A DNA stretch of 64,000 bases from Zhengitettix transpicula (GCA_037074705.1 CM073591.1:82972032-83036031); one strand, 5' to 3'; numbered from the stretch's first letter, positions 36,079-48,670 are shown. Made by a program: numbers and translations. The notes: generated by a model from the sequence alone, not told the origin.

Positions 36079-36311
36079 CGATTAAGGAAAATAGAACTTA
36101 CATTGAAATGATCTGAGAATTTTGGATTTTTGAAGTTATCTTATTAAACGTGAAATAATTCAAACCAATGTTTTGAAGTTAAATTTTTCATATTACTGGA
36201 AATTTTCGCGAGATAGACAACGTTTTGTTTAACGGAAGTGACCCACAGTTTACGACATCAATGCCCAAGAACCAAACAGAAGCCGCTACGTGGACGTTTA
36301 AGTGTTAGAGG

Positions 36312-36845
36312 AGAGTGGACCACGTGGATTACCCTAATATAATATGTCTCCAACACGCACAAAATAAAACACTACAGTCAAACTCTCGCAGGTGTAACCT
36401 TCCTGAAGAGACGGAAGGTGCTACCTTTGGGGATTCTTTCTTCTACTTTTGCTTTTAAGCTAAGGTTCGCACAAGACCTCGGTCTGTGTTGAGAGGTGTA
36501 TTCTCCGGGGTCGCAGACCTTGCTCTACTCTTCCGCATCCCCCCTTTCTATTTCATTCCTATGCTATTAAAGGAGATATGCCTCCACGTGAATGATCCTA
36601 ATGTCACTCTACAAAAACTCCAGTCATCGTAAGGGCGTGGGACAAGTACCAAGAGCCCGCCCGACCTATCTGAATACATGTTTCCTAGTGCATTACTTTT
36701 AGGAGAATTCCGGGTAGGAACCATAAACTACAGACGGGAGGTCTGGTTAACCGTTGCTCTCCCTTCCGCATCCCATCTTACCAACCCCTTCCTGTTCCAT
36801 TAAAGGGGAGATGGCACCAAGTGCATTAATTAACTTCATGGAGTT
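36312..36845 (-). repeat. A-B-C repeat, copy 4 (degenerate, multi-unit)
   Basis: A diverged minus-strand cluster. It shows pieces of module A three times (36312-36340, about 36530-36605 and about 36690-36845), a module C-like stretch (gaaggtgctacctttgggga to ttctccggggtcgcagac, about 36400-36525) and a short piece of B (aagggcgtgggacaagtacc). The unit order suggests head-to-tail multimers that later decayed. Confidence 0.7.
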
Positions 36846-39613
36846 TGCCACTCTATAAAAAGAAGCTAATGACTAATTACATCATATTCTAATATATAGA
36901 ATGAATACTTGGTAACAATGAGTAATCGATCAATTTATTGATTGAAACTATCACTTTGTATACTCACATTTCCCCTACTTCTATATCTTCAGGGGAAATA
37001 CAGACACTATATTGAATAAATCAAACATTTTTAATAAGATTGTTGATGATCTGAAATTATTCCTCAAAGCCAAAAAAATGTTACCTTCTGTCGCGTCGGT
37101 TTTACACTCTAAGTAAATTAGTTATTAGATTAAAATAATTCTATTTTCAAATGAGAAACTTTAAACGGATATTTTCATGTGTATTCCTGTGTTTCCTAAT
37201 TTATTGGAAACATATCCTTCCGCAAGAACCATTAATTAATTAGCCAAATGCATACACAATCAATTGTTTCAATGAGCAATAGGGGTGAATAATATGATAG
37301 TCAGTCGTATCAATGGACTAGAATAGTTTATGTTTTAGAGTACGCCCAACTGTCTTTATAATAAGGTTTCGCTAGTCATTGAAATAAATAAACAATTAAA
37401 ATTATTTTCAGTGCTATACAACAGTTAATCCTTTTCAAAGTAACCCTCGCATAGTAATGCGGGTGAAATATTTTTGTGTCGCCAATGTTTCAATTACTTT
37501 ATAGGAATATGAGCTCATTACTCGTAAGGTAAAAGAAGCACTTACTCCACGTTTGTTAATAGTCTGAATGCATGAGAACCAAAAATAAGTATTCGTGCAT
37601 GTTGTTGTTTTTCTTCCAATGCGAACTGGTGATCCAAACTGTTATTTCAAGATCTACTAATTCAATATCATTTAAAATGTTGTCAGACTTAATAAATCGT
37701 CTTTATGCTACGTCCCTTTGCAAAATATTTAAACTAACGACTCGGAAACAATTTAATTATATACAAAATTTCATAGCTAATTCCTCACGGCTGGATTTTT
37801 ATATTGCGTAAATTTTGTAATCTTCCTGTACGTTCTGTAATCTAATTTAATCAGTCTATAAAATCAAATTAATTGAATGCATTCCGAACACAGGACGAGC
37901 AATAACGACAGCTAATTGCTATATATAAATTCTTTCCTACCCTCAACGAAAATACCTCGAATTTTTTAAACATGTTGGTTGCCAGAAAAAAAACTGTTTA
38001 TAAGCTATTGCCGACGCATAGCCATAATTGGTTGTAATTACAGAGTTTGCCTCCAAGATCAATGAAAGCGAAATTGTTCCCAACACAAGTTAGTGCGATA
38101 GAAATTCACTTTTAAGTAACTGATTGGTAAAATATTATAATCTCAACAAAACGTCTGAATAAACCACAATTTTCAAAATCCGTTAACAATTATGCCAAAA
38201 TTGAATAGTAAGTTTTGGCAAAGTTTCCCATCTTTCTTTAATTATAGCTTTATATTCCGGGTTATAACTTAAATAATTTAAACCAATTCCTTTCAAACTG
38301 AATTTTCACAAACTTTGGGTAGGGAGGTGGGGTAAGACACTACGAATTCGAAGAATATATAAAAATAATCTAAATGTCAAAGTTATATCTTTCTTGGAAG
38401 ATGAAAGGTGATACTCCTGTTACCGTTTGAGTCAGTTCAGCACCCATAGGTATGAGAGGGAATGCTGAAAAGTAAAATGTTCAAAACCACCGATATTAAT
38501 GTAGAATCCGCAGCTTTTCAGACCATCGAGCTTATTGGAGTCAATCTTGATCACATTTAAGCCCATTTAGGGTTTAATATAACTCGGTAAAATCGGACAC
38601 TCGAGGTAAAGAGTAGAAGTTACAGGGGCAGTCTATTAGCTACTGCGAAGTAAATTAAAGTTTTTCCCACAGACAACTTTATATTATTATTTTTTATGGT
38701 TGGTGTCAGAATTTCTGGCTGCTAGTATTATTTTCATGATGAAATAATGTGGTTGGGACGAAAGTGAGAATTATAAATGGAGGAGGGAGGGAGGGAGGGG
38801 GGGGGAGGGTGCAAACGCGATTAGAGCGAGTCACATTCCATCACACAGCGGGAGGAATGTTCATGGACATACAAACGCCGATCAAGAGCAATACACAGAC
38901 TTCGCAGGTCCGACCTGAACGACAGTCTCTTAGTTACTTCCGACCTCATAATGCAGTGCAAAACAATAAATAAATAATTATCTGTCATATCAAAGGTTGT
39001 CTTGCCAAATCGTATATAATGTGTTTTCTCGTAAGAGTTTACTCGAAAATACATGCTTAGTGAAAGGAAAGGTCATTGTATAATTTAAATATAATTCAGG
39101 AAAGTAAGCCAATGTAATGTAGAATGGGACTTTAGTAGTTTAGGTAAGAAATTTTTGGAAATTATACAATTGGTAAGTATTTGCTATGTCGGGAATCGGG
39201 TACTGTTAATTTAATATTATATTTGTAAACTTACCAAGGTTATCAGGGAAACGGATGTTAAATGAGACACATCGTTCCGTTGGGAGGCTGTGCCAGTATT
39301 TTCCTTAAGGTGGTATACCGGATGCCGGACCAACGTTAGCTCGATCCTAAACTCTGTCTGGTTACAAGTCAACAAGTACGATGACTGAACTCTGCTTGGC
39401 AAAGCATAGCTCAATAAATCTCGGCCTGTCTGGATACCAATAGCCGATTGGTCAACAGCTGCATCCCGTGGTTCGTAGTGGAGCTTTGAGCAAAATATCC
39501 TGCCCAGAGCCTTTGAGAGACAGAGCGGTACATCATTTGTAATTGTAACTATATCTAGTTCGTTTTCTGTAAATAATGTATTCGATATTATTTAAATAAT
39601 GTATTCGATATTA
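36846..39613. other. No supported gene
   Basis: AT-rich apart from the G-rich tract at 38779-38810 and a GC-raised stretch following it to about 38950. Open frames there (38749-38973 plus, 38821-39054 minus) are unassigned. Confidence 0.5.
38779..38810 (+). repeat. G-rich tract with G-quadruplex potential
   Basis: Plus-strand purine run with at least five blocks of three or more G separated by single A (ggaggagggagggagggagg and a following run of nine G). The base pattern fits the classic four-run G-quadruplex motif. It is isolated in AT-rich DNA and no gene is nearby. Confidence 0.7.
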
Positions 39614-40005
39614 TTTACTTACTTACTCACTCCATGACTCTACGGTCCATTAAGGACCTTGGCCTCCAAAATTATATTTCTCCAATCGTCCCTGTCCTCA
39701 GCCCATCTATGCCACCTCCTGACTCCGACCTTCCTTATCCATATCGTTGCCATTTAACGCGCTGTAGTCGTCGTAAGTTTGGGAACGTCCTGTTCTTTCG
39801 ATTTGCTTTCTGAACAATATTTTATGGTGGTGGGGTTGTTAGCCCCACGCACCAACCCCTAACATGGAGGGCCACAGTATCCCATTTTGCCCGGCAAGGG
39901 AGGCCCTACCATTAGCTACGCTACCGCCGGTATAGCTCTTATAATCATTTGATCACGCAAGCCTCACCACCACTTCAAGGTAAGGATACCATGGTGAGGC
40001 GATGT
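39614..40005 (-). mobile_element. Retroelement with (GTAA)n tail and shared core module, copy X
   Basis: Read on the minus strand, a core module (40005-39825) is followed by a 3' region of about 190 bases and a short (GTAA)n tail (39614-39632). The core contains ctaccgccggtatagctc, gttagccccacgcac and catggagggcca on the plus strand and matches 49265-49455. The 3' region (tctacggtccattaaggacc, ttggcctccaaaattata) does not match the one at 49 kb. The simple-repeat tail indicates a target-primed retroelement, LINE 3' end or SINE. No protein domain is visible. Confidence 0.6.
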
Positions 40006-40039
40006 TATTTACCCAACTTATAAATAAAACAACTGCAAC

Positions 40040-40230
40040 ATGATTCTTCTTCTTCTTAGGCGTAGTCCAAACGCTCCTGCTAGCGATTCCATCCTCGCTA
40101 GAAGTTTCCTTAGACAACATCTTTAGTATCAAGCATCCTCTAAAGATTAATCTTGAACGCCGTCACCTATTCCAAATTTCCCTTAGTGGTCCCAATAAAA
40201 ACCATCTATTGTTTCACGATTCTCAAAACT
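40040..40230 (-). mobile_element. Possible retroelement 3' end with (GAA)n tail
   Basis: On the plus strand gattcttcttcttcttaggc is followed by gtagtccaaacgctcctgct and cgattccatcctcgctagaa. A (TTC)n run at the boundary is the reverse complement of a (GAA)n tail, as in copy Y, but the body is not similar to X or Y. Weakly supported. Confidence 0.35.
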
Positions 40231-42271
40231 ATTATTCTCATATTGGAAGATACGAACCTGCGCGACTCAGATTTGGCGTAACACATATCTGGTTTTTAAA
40301 AGTCATATAATTTAGCAGTAAATTAATAATTTCTTGTTATGAAATAAATATGCTAAAATTTAAAAATCTGTTAAATTTATAAACTTTAATTACTATTTAT
40401 GTATTTTAACTCTCAAATAATTTTATTTCGTGTTTATATGTAGTAAAATAACTTTATGCACATAATAATGTATGTGTATTACATAATATAATTTGTGTAC
40501 CATGATGCATGATGTATTTATTTAATTAATTACAGTGATGACGTCATGACTTGCTTTATTCTGGGTACCTATCTAGAATTATTATCTAAATGCTTTTTAT
40601 TAAATCTAACATCACTCCATTCAAGAATAATAATATTACTTTAGTTTTAAAGTTAATTGTTCGTTTTTGTGTTAATTTCTTTTCATTTGTTTCTATGGTT
40701 TTTATTCAAAATTTCTTATTGATTTTATTTAAATTATTATAACTAACAGCAACAAGGCTTGTATAATTAGTATGGTTTTCATTATTCACAAATGTATACT
40801 ATTTATTTGTTAACTTTTACAGACGTAAATATTTTTCCTCAACGAGCTAGTATTTGCAATTTTTTTTATCAATTTCGAGCGGGAAAAGTAACATATTTGC
40901 GTTCACACAATTACATGTTTATTTCTTATATTCTTAAAATTATAATGGTTTTCAATGCCTATTTCTACAAGTAAAGATGAGTGAAACATTGGAATTCTAC
41001 CTGCACGGGAATCTTGCCATTAAGACGAAAAGGGGATGTTCATTTTGAAGTACAAATATTTACAAAACTAATTTTGAAAAATTTAAACGTTTGGTTAAGG
41101 TGACACAGTTCTTGTGGCTACACAAAAACTTCAAAGGGAAGGCTCAAATCCGCCATGATTGAAATTACTTGCGCCTTGGTCTCAGACTTGAGTAAAAGGT
41201 CTGAAAAATCAAATTAAAAAGGGATTAAAGGGTAGAATAAAGCTAGAACTGAGGCAATAACTTCATTTAATGAGCTGCTGCCTTTCAAAAAAATTCATTT
41301 CACTCCGTTGACACGGAGGGTGTAGTTACGGAGACAAACACTGAATTCAATACGGCTGCCCTTTATTTGAGGAGCGTGCCTTCAAGGCAGAATGCCGGGA
41401 TTTATTTCCATTCAGCCGTGCTTCCTCTGAGGAAGAATAAGGTGGCATTGTGCTTCAACACCTCTCTATTGGGTTTGCGGAATTTCGCAGCAGATGCGGT
41501 AGACATCTGACAGTCGTGGAGTGGTGCTTCTAAAAGATAAATATACAGCTCCATTTACCGAACATTGCTACCAATATAATAGCATTTTATAGCGTTCATT
41601 CCATCCGCATTTAACACATATGTAAGTTATAAAAATTGTAAATGTATTATAAATGAAAATAGTTAGTAACTTGAAGCCATTTAAACATAATTTCATCATA
41701 TCTAGTTCGTAACAGTTCTTTGACAAAATTATATCTCAAACTTACAAATAATTTGAAATAATCTTGAAGAAAACCGTTACATATGATAACGCGTTGAAAC
41801 GATTCAAATCAAATAAGTTAACTCTGAATATCTTAGGTTTTCCCGGCTGACTTCTGCCCGGAAGAAGTTTCCAGTATTAGCCGTAGAAACGTCTCTTTTT
41901 ACAGATATGTTTAGCATAAATGACCCAAATTGCCCACCAACAGTAATACGAGACACAAGTTTACTCAATTGAGGGTCTAATTGCTTGACTCTCCTTACGG
42001 CTTCAAGCGTGTGAGAAATACCTGGCATCTTTCTAACTATTCGCCAATCATTCCTTCGACGTTACCAATCATGTTCATGTTCTCCGTTGGGCTTGTCACG
42101 TTTCTGATTGATATATTATCACATCAGGTGTATACTTCATTGTTGTATTTTATTAATGTAAGTTGTTCTAATTTTATGTGAAGAGGAGAACTAAAATCAG
42201 TAAATCTAAATCTTAAAATACCAATATCTAGACTGGGTGGTGAGAAAATTCTTTTGTTTTACATTTTTAAT
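40231..42271. other. No supported gene
   Basis: AT-rich sequence with no recognised element. Frames at 40792-40974, 41804-42028 and 41981-42181 lack recognisable domains. Confidence 0.55.
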
Positions 42272-42785
42272 AATAACAAAGATAGCTAAATACAGACTTA
42301 AGAAGTGTTGATATAACTACCACACAAAGTTTCTGGAAGCCTGTTCGTTTCTTCATGCGCTAAGAAAACTAACAAAAACGACAAGAGCCTAAAGCGTCAC
42401 AACTGCAAAAGTCACTTGACAAAAAACATAAGCTTTTTGTATTTTCATATTGTCAACAAAACTAAGTTTTTTTTTAGGGAGGTCAATGATTTACGACGTA
42501 AAATTGCGTTTCACTTTTTAAAGTCTCACACGATCAGCAGTTCCATAATAATATAATTATACACAATCCGAACAAAGAAGTTATTTTTTACAACATTTTT
42601 AAATTCATAAATTGGAACAGTATATATGATCGGGAAAGATTAATTGCAAGATTTGTCAACTGACTTGTGCAGTTTTGTCGCTCCAGGCTCTTGTTTTCTT
42701 ATAATTTTCTTAGCGCCTGAAGAAATATTGTATGGTAGTTATATCAACACTTCTTCGATCTGGCTATCTTTCTTATTATAAATTT
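42272..42785. mobile_element. Foldback-like element with ~130-150-base inverted repeats
   Basis: The left arm (42272-42425) and right arm (42653-42780) are inverted copies. Matching runs are aagaagtgttgatataacta on the left against tagttatatcaacacttctt on the right, gcgctaagaaaa against ttttcttagcgc, and acaagagcct against aggctcttgt. The loop (42451-42646) is itself repeated at 43545-43737. The right arm also contains a tgaagaaa tail motif resembling Penelope-like 3' ends, so a Penelope origin with inverted termini is possible. No coding sequence is seen. Confidence 0.72.
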
Positions 42786-43544
42786 TCAGAACAGACGTAA
42801 AATATCAATTTTTTATATTTCTATTAACACATTAGTCCTTGGTTGAGGAATTAGCCTAGTTTATTTGAGTGACAAGCATTATTGAATGAGCGGTCTGGCT
42901 AAAGCAAAAATAGTAATTTCCCTTTTGGATCCAGAATTTGTTAATTAATTTTAAATTCAATCTAATTAATTTGTAAATAATTAATTAATTTTTATTTCTT
43001 TACCACCGAATCAACCACAATATATTTAGAACATGAATGACGATAGATACAAAATAATTTATCACAGTTTTAAGTGTTTTAGCAAAAATTACTTTTTAAT
43101 AAAATAATGTATATTTCTAATAAAATTATTACGCATTGTTAATATTACAGGTGAATATGACATAAATGAATGCCGAAAGCAAGATACTGTTTTTAAATAT
43201 TGGAACATTTTTCAATTAATTACCATTAAAATATTTTAATTGACAATGTAAGTAAAGGTTTTATAGCTTCACTGAATAAAATTCACTGCACATCTACATG
43301 TTATGTGAAAATTTTATGCTTTTTCCTGAATCTAAAATTGTTTGTTGAGTGGAAAGTATTTGTTGGATGAAATCATTTATCTTTTATATTTTGAGATATA
43401 AATTGGTATGAAGGGGAAATAACGTATCGAGCGGATCTTGAGTTGACTCCCACAAAATAAGGTAAGATTTACTGCTATTTCAAGTAACTCTCCCCCGTTA
43501 CATATTTATGAAGCCAAAAATATAGAAACGATATAAAATATTAC

Positions 43545-43737
43545 TGTCAACTAAACTCAACTAAGTTTTCTTAGGGAGGCCAATGATTTACGACGTAAAA
43601 TTGCGTTTCACTTCTTAAAGTCTGGCATTATCATGGGTTCCATAATATAATTATACACAATCTGACGAAAGAAGTTAATTTTTACATTTTTAAATCCATC
43701 AATTGGAATATTTTATATAATCAGAAAAGATTAATAA
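43545..43737 (+). repeat. Second copy of the loop of the 42.3 kb element
   Basis: A direct repeat of 42451-42646. Both contain ggcaatgatttacgacgtaa-like sequence (agggaggccaatgatttacg here), aaaattgcgtttcac, ataattatacacaatc and gaaaagattaat. Identity by eye is high over about 190 bases, with small indels. The inverted arms seen at 42.3 kb are not found here. Confidence 0.8.
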
Positions 43738-44017
43738 CAACGATTTTTTCCCAGATAAATATTCCGAAATATAAACGTCAATAAAAGTATTTATTCTTAT
43801 ATTTAGGGTATAAGAATCCAAACTGAGTTCTGTAATTAACCTACATTAATCACAGCTTGGTGCTCGTTATTCATACAGGTTTGAAAAAATTGTGAACAGT
43901 TATTAACGATAGTATTAGCTTTCTCCCAAATATTTGTTTATAATAGATAGAACTCCTAGGCATTTTTCTTAAACTCGTTACTTATAATGCATTGTTCCAG
44001 TGCCCGTTATTTTTTTA

Positions 44018-44525
44018 GGCGCATGCCGGGTAGGATCCTTAAACCATAGCCCGGGGGCCCTAGTTACCCCCGGCTACCTTCCTCCACCCTTCCGCATCCC
44101 CCCTTTCAAATCCCTTCCTATACTATTAAAGGGGAGTTGCCCAATGTGGATTACCCTCATGTAGCCTGTTTCCCTAAAAAAATGCTCGCTATTCCCATTG
44201 GAATAGTCGGCCAGCTGCCTCCTAAACTGGTCGGGGCACGGAGAAGGGAATGCTGCGTCCCCACAGCAAACTCCTGTCCCGCTATCGGAAGGGCGTGGGA
44301 CAAGTGCCAAATGCCCGTCCTACCTGATGCAGGTTTTTCTAGGGTTTTCCCTGCATCACTTTTAGGCGATTTGCCGTGTAGGATCCTTAAACCATAGCCC
44401 GGGGGTCCTAGTTAACCCTTGGCTACCTTTCTCTACCTTTCCGCATCCCCCCTTTCAGATCCCTTCCTATGCTATTAAAGGGGAGTTGCCACCATGTGGA
44501 TTACCCTCATGTAGCCTGTTATCCT
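44018..44525 (-). repeat. A-B-C repeat, copy 5 (A-B-A arrangement)
   Basis: A well preserved minus-strand copy. Module A is seen at 44018-44168 and again at about 44354-44525, with a B module between them (44180-44353). Both A units contain tcatgtagcctgtt, atgtggattaccctcatg and taggatccttaaaccatagc. The two flanking A modules behave like terminal direct repeats or like neighbouring units of a tandem array with a period of about 335 bases. Module C is missing. Confidence 0.8.
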
Positions 44526-47330
44526 AAACAAAAACAGTATCGCGTATTTTAAGTTAAGAATTGTTGTAACATCTTGGACCATATATGAGATTATCTTCTT
44601 GCTTATCTTAACATTCAAATACACGACCCTTGAAATTGAAGTAAATAAGGAAGGCAGAATGTTATTTTTTTTAAATAGTGAATGATAATCTAAGATGGCG
44701 TCAAAGATAATTATCTCCTCAAAGACAACTCTTTCAGCTTTCTTTCTATAAATCATAAAAAAATTCCTGCTAAGCCTTTAAAATAGGGTTTTGGAACGTC
44801 TCATCTCAAGGTAGGTCCTAACATCACGGCTTCGCATCCCTTGATGCTTCAAAGTGAAGATATGCTAAAATCTGCCAATCCTAAACAATGTGTAGGCAAA
44901 AAAAAATTATATAGATATTTTGAATTAAGTTAACTTACTCCGCTTTCATATTCCACTAGAGCCGTTACAATGATAATATATGCATGAATCACACCTCCAA
45001 CATACCTTATCACATGAAAACAACTTCTCACATTTTATCATGCTACAATTACCAATTGTATTAATTTAAAGTAAATAATAGTGAGAATAATTTAAGTCGG
45101 CTTCAGTCTGGTTAAGGTCAATGTTCGCTTCTCAGGTGGTCACGGAAAAGAAAACAACCTCAGCGGCCTATCTTTGTGAGTATTAGGAAAGGTTTCCAAA
45201 TATTGAGAGTGTCTGGCAAGGCTAATCATTGGTCACAAGACTTTGGCACGTTCGAACAAGACGCTCCGTCGTTGACGTGTGTTCTCAGTCCAATTTGCTG
45301 GAACCGTGAATTTGGTGTGACTAACTAAAGTATTGATATTTGTGGAGACAAAAATCGTATTCCAATTTACTATGAATCCATTACTAGTGTAATGAATTTC
45401 GGCAAACCGAGGTGTGAAGGAAACTTACAGAGGAAGCAGGACTTGGTCAGTTTGTGGGAAGTTAGGGTGAAGTTGGGTTTTTTAGAGGAAACCAGTTGGT
45501 TTTAAGATGTAAAAGTTAGGTTTAGGAGACTTGGTTTGGATATTTAGAGAGTTAAGCTATGGGGACATCATCGAAATTATTCAGAAGGTAGTTTTTGAGA
45601 AAGTAAGGATAAATTGGGAAAATATATAGTGCACATGAAGTTTCAATTATTGTTTGAGATCACCTTCAGAAAGTTTATAAATGAGACGTTTTGATTAAAC
45701 CAGCATTTAGAGGTGATAACGAGGTCATGAAGTGATGCAGTTTTGGTTTCGAGAAGATTTAATAAGTCAGAGAAGTTTGCACTGTACGAGCCCGGCATTC
45801 CTGCGGACGAGAACCTGTACGCCAGATGGGTTATCATCTTCCGGGGAAGCTGACACATCATACGACTGATTGCAGAGTCCGTCCGAGCTACCTGAGAAGG
45901 CTACTTACCTGCAAGGTCCTCAATGAGCGGTAAAGGACTGTGATGATAATTTCGACAAATTCGGTTTATGAAAGCCGTAAGACCACCTACTAACCCCTGA
46001 TAGAAAGTGTCTTTGTTTTGTTCTAATTATGTATGTAAATAACCGGTGAATATTTCAAATTGATTAAAATATAAATTATTAATTATTGTATTTAATTGTA
46101 CCCTTCCATTCTATTAAATATTTTCAGAGTTAAATAATTCACTAAATATCTTTAAAAATATACAGTAAAAATCCCATTTAACAGATAAGCATTACAAGGA
46201 TCATGATGAAATAAAATAATTGACATACCTACTCACTATTTAAATGCTAATTTTATTGTTCCTATTTCAAGGGTACAGTTATTACAACTGCTAGTTAACA
46301 TTGTTCACTTCTTGCGTAGAGAATTTGTAAAAAAAAAGTCTTGGCTCTTCGTTTAAAATATACCCAATAGTTACATTACGAGCATCCTTCAGTCAGAGTA
46401 GCAAAATGAAAATGGAATTTCATTCGGCTGTAATAACTTAATTTCACTATTTAATTGTCCTCATCTGACTGTAGAAAGAAATTTGCGTAAGTACTATTTG
46501 TAATTTATCGTTTTATTTACAGCATTCTACGCCAAAAATATAAAATTTTATTGTTTAACTATTTGCAAGGCACGACCAATATAAGAAAATATACAAAAGT
46601 ACCCATCGTTCTCTAAGAGAAACTGTATTATTCCTATTGCCAGAAGCAAGTCCTACAGTCTTCATTTGTGGACTCGCGACTACGACCCCAAAAAATTATG
46701 CGACCAACTTCATCCAGTAATGTTTCCTCCTTCCTCCAGTCACGTAGAACATTATCAAAACTCACTTTAGAACTTGTGTTCGAAGTACCGTCGGAAACGC
46801 GACTGCGCAGAATAACATTTTACAGCACTATATTCTTAAAACGTTTAGAAATTTTTTTTGAGAAATATTTCCTACTGATTGATCACTTAAGTTATTAGGA
46901 TACTAATTTTAAAGACTAATTAACTTATATTTTTACTTTTCATTTGTTTACGTAATATATAATCCTCGCAAAAATTATTGAAAAAAAAACATTGCCCACC
47001 GACATCTAGCGACATTAACGGAAATAATACAACAATCTGATATAATATGAATCATAACCCCTGTGTATGATTTAATCGATATCCAACTCACAGAAATTGA
47101 GAATTCAGTCTCTCATATTAGGAGACTTTACAAGTTTTGTTTTAAAAATAACAAAATGATTATTTAAGTTATTATTAAAGAATTATTGAATACTAGTAAA
47201 AATCTGGTAGGTACATTTAACGGCTAGTCCATTGTGTATGATAGAGAACAGTTGCTGCGACCCTGATGGACTACTCTCTGAAGTAGACTCATTTTATCAG
47301 GTTTATCTCATTAAAGACTGTTAGAACCCG
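44526..47330. other. No supported gene; one GC-raised patch
   Basis: The patch at about 45640-45930 contains a 72-residue minus-strand frame (45643-45861) and, on the plus strand, HHTTDCRVRPSYLRRLLTC in a short frame. I recognise neither. The rest is AT-rich. Confidence 0.5.
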
Positions 47331-48080
47331 CATGTACCTGTTCCCATTCGTAATCAGTCAAACAATTTAAAAACCATCAAACACATTCTTCAAACAAATT
47401 CATATCCTCAAACTTTTATAAACAAATACGTAAACAAGATAATATTTTACCACCAATTTGCAAAGTCTAATACCACCAAACAATCAAAGTTCTATATCAT
47501 TATTCCATTCTTGAATCCGTTTACCAACCTTAGAAAAAATTATTTGCAACTTACAATATTAGTCTCATCACTAAGTCCATGTCAATATTTCCACCATAGT
47601 TCACACAGTAAATAAAATAAATTAAAGAATGTAGTTTATAAAGTAGAATGTAAAACTTGTTCGGCCACATATGTAGGACAAACAAAAAGAACGGTGGAAA
47701 CCAGATTTAAGTAACTTAAATACAATGTAAAATTAACGCAATAACTACCAGATAAATTAGAACAATTTTTGTATTTTGTATACATAAAAAATTATCAATG
47801 TAAGGTAATTTCCAAAATATTACACATTAAAAATGATCCTAACACCATTTATGTTAAAACAGATACTGATTTATACCGAGCTATTTACAACTCCATATTT
47901 TATACAGAGTTACTTTTTAAATAATTTGGAATACGTTTGTCTACTTTCTATTTAATCTGTATCGCTTATTTATAATTATAAATCCTTTTTCCTACAATAA
48001 TATATTTGTAATGTACATATCTTTTTATTTACTGTTACTCTGTTATCTTTACCTGAAGAGGGACCGAAACCTGTCGTAAT
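47331..48080 (+). pseudogene. Penelope-like element, 3' end with GIY-YIG endonuclease remnant
   Basis: Penelope-like elements encode a reverse transcriptase with a C-terminal GIY-YIG endonuclease. From 47628 the plus strand reads NVVYKVECKTCSATYVGQT then KRTVETRFK before a stop at 47712-47714. This matches the GIY-YIG core with its zinc-finger-like CxxC (GVYKxxCxxCxxxYIGQTxRxxxxRFKEH). Upstream sequence in the same direction (NSYPQTFINKYVNKIIFYHQ) could be the linker from the reverse transcriptase, which is itself absent. Downstream, tacctgaagagggaccgaaa (48050-48069) resembles a common Penelope 3' tail. The copy is truncated at both ends of its gene. Confidence 0.72.
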
Positions 48081-48189
48081 TTAATTAATTAACAAATTAA
48101 TATTATTGTCTGTTATTGGTTGTTTTTATCATAAAATTCATCAAAATAAGTAGATTATTTCTTCCAAATATTGCATTATTCCTGAATAA

Positions 48190-48670
48190 TAATTTTACAA
48201 AACAACAAAATTTACAGACCACGGCAATACAGTCACGGACCGAATGGTCAAAGCTGCTGCACTCCACCACAGAAATCAGCCCCTCACAACCAATACCTCC
48301 AAAGTCTTATGAATACTCGCCCATGCAAATTTTCTACAATTATTGAATCAAATCAAATCAAGAAAGGTCCATAATGAAACCAAAACTTTAATGCAATAGA
48401 GCTCAATCCCAAAGCTAAAAGAAGAGACCAAATAAACGTAACGCAAATAAGACCAGGAATCACCCGGATGACCCGTTTCATCATAACACACACACACCTC
48501 CTCCGATATAGTACCAGTGCAATACCCCGATCACAATGGAACGCTTCATCAAGTACTGTCCGAAATTTGATCAAGAAGGGAAAAGTACTGGAAGAAAACG
48601 ATATCAACAAGAGTACGCAATCCGTCAAAGCCCAACAAAACATCATCAAACAATTATCAAATGTGTAAAA
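48190..48670 (+). pseudogene. RNase H-LINE C-terminal remnant, third locus
   Basis: The plus strand gives AIQSRTEWSKLLHSTTEI (spacer after RNase H), then in another frame DQINVTQIRPGITRMTRFII and THTHLLRY, matching the LTRLRxGHTRLTHxYLL block that precedes the Cys-rich tail in I-type LINEs. The Cys-rich part itself is deleted. The end STVRNLIKKGKVLEENDINK resembles the ORF2 C-terminus. It belongs to a related but different family from the copies at 24 and 27 kb. Confidence 0.5.

Noticed and set aside
45643..45861. 72-residue minus-strand open frame
   Set aside because: No domain recognised and the frame has no support from repeats or splice sites.
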